From: Deltaproteobacteria bacterium
GTDB taxonomy: Bacteria; Myxococcota; B64-G9
NCBI GenBank assembly: GCA_030591745.1
Contig: JAUVAM010000310.1
Span: forward strand, 1-5,578
Length of the DNA stretch: 5,578 bases
Direction of reading: 5' to 3'
Each line of letters starts with the position of its first letter. Positions within the stretch are counted from its first letter, which is position 1. Shown piece by piece: positions 4,986 through 5,578 of this stretch. The notes beneath the pieces were generated by a model. That model searched no databases, had not been told where the DNA came from, and was given only the letters and a program-made list of their open reading frames with translations. A program made the translations under genes and the position numbers.

Positions 4986-5578
4986 ATGGGCAAATTCAAC
5001 CCAGAACGGGCCATGACCGAAATACGTAGAGAATTCGGCGAACACGGCGGGGTCTGTCCCTGCATTTCCCGTTCGTCCACTTTCACGGTCATGGAGCCGG
5101 ACACCATGCCTGAAATCTTCGAAGGACTGCGCGGCCCCGACAAGGGTGGCTGTTTCCTCTACAGCCGGCACTTCAACCCCACGGTAGACGTACTGGCCCG
5201 CTCCTTGGCCGCCATGGAGGGCACCGAATTCGCCGCCTGCACAGGCAGCGGTATGGCCGCCATCTCATGCACCTTGTTGCAGCTCTGCCACGCGGGAAGC
5301 CACATTGTCGCCTCGGACACGATCTACGGCGGCACCCACGCCTTTTTGAAGGACACCTTGCCTCAGATGGGCGTGGAGACCAGCTTCGTGGATCCCTCCG
5401 ACACGGAAGCCTTTGAAAAGGCCATCCGGCCCGAAACCAAGGTGCTTTACACCGAGGTCCTGGCCAATCCCACCCTGAAAATGGCCGACATTCCGGCCCT
5501 TTCCAAAATCGCCAAAGCCCACAACCTGACCCTGGTCGTGGACAACACCTTCACACCCATGATCTTCTCTCCCATCGC
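4986..5578 (+). CDS. Cys/Met-metabolism PLP-dependent enzyme (methionine gamma-lyase/cystathionine gamma-synthase family), 3' partial
   Basis: The first 197 codons are present; the gene runs off the right edge. It is a fold-type I PLP enzyme for gamma-elimination or gamma-replacement on sulfur amino acids. Family residues fall at the same numbers as in Pseudomonas methionine gamma-lyase: Tyr59 and Arg61 in YSRHFNPT (phosphate contact with the neighbouring subunit), SGMAA (88-92), Tyr114 in YGGT stacking on the cofactor, Asn161 in ANPT and Asp186 in VVDNTF holding the pyridine nitrogen. The Schiff-base Lys, expected near 211, lies past the window. Position 116 is Gly, whereas methionine gamma-lyases carry a conserved Cys there, so cystathionine gamma-lyase/synthase or O-acetylhomoserine sulfhydrylase are as likely. 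The N-terminus has an unusual Cys-Pro-Cys (24-26) and six Cys in all. GGAGGA (4975-4980), five bases before the ATG, sets the start. The 89-base gap leaves open whether it is cotranscribed with the beta-oxidation genes. Confidence 0.88.
   Translation, partial: MGKFNPERAMTEIRREFGEHGGVCPCISRSSTFTVMEPDTMPEIFEGLRGPDKGGCFLYSRHFNPTVDVLARSLAAMEGTEFAACTGSGMAAISCTLLQLCHAGSHIVASDTIYGGTHAFLKDTLPQMGVETSFVDPSDTEAFEKAIRPETKVLYTEVLANPTLKMADIPALSKIAKAHNLTLVVDNTFTPMIFSPI

Overview
The window reads as ordinary, fairly GC-rich chromosomal DNA from a bacterium of the former Deltaproteobacteria (Myxococcota, Bradymonadota or Desulfobacterota type). This placement is inference. It rests on a surface protein with a Kelch-like domain, a Thr/Glu/Asp-Ala-Gly repeat linker and a MYXO-CTERM-like tail, and on an acyl-CoA dehydrogenase that resembles the glutaryl-CoA dehydrogenase of anaerobic deltaproteobacteria. 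All six genes lie on the + strand.

Layout: (1) up to 683, the 3' end of a secreted Kelch-like protein; (2) 684-827, a gap with a candidate promoter; (3) 828-1985, an acyl-CoA dehydrogenase; (4) 2031-3215, a thiolase; (5) 3246-4103, a 3-hydroxyacyl-CoA dehydrogenase; (6) 4108-4896, an enoyl-CoA hydratase; (7) 4897-4985, an 89-base gap; (8) from 4986 past the window end, a PLP enzyme of the Cys/Met-metabolism (gamma-lyase/transsulfuration) family. Genes 3-6 are separated by 45, 30 and 4 bases, each has a Shine-Dalgarno sequence, and they look like one operon.

Together the four central enzymes cover an acyl-CoA to enoyl-CoA step, hydration, oxidation of the 3-hydroxyacyl-CoA and thiolysis to acetyl-CoA. 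In the dehydrogenase, Arg84 aligns without gaps with the carboxylate-binding Arg of glutaryl-CoA dehydrogenases. The residue before the catalytic Glu363 is Val rather than Tyr, which is the exchange known to mark the non-decarboxylating, glutaconyl-CoA-forming type. The most interesting reading is therefore an anaerobic glutaryl-CoA (or related dicarboxylyl-CoA) degradation operon that needs a separate glutaconyl-CoA decarboxylase encoded elsewhere. A plain butyryl/crotonyl-CoA pathway, running in either direction, is the main alternative.

I found no RNA gene, mobile element or CRISPR array, and no wholly novel system. The points worth a second look are the dehydrogenase signature, active-site-motif deviations in the three other pathway enzymes, an 11-base motif repeated at nearly the same distance upstream of two genes, and the in-frame 18-base repeat array in the surface protein.
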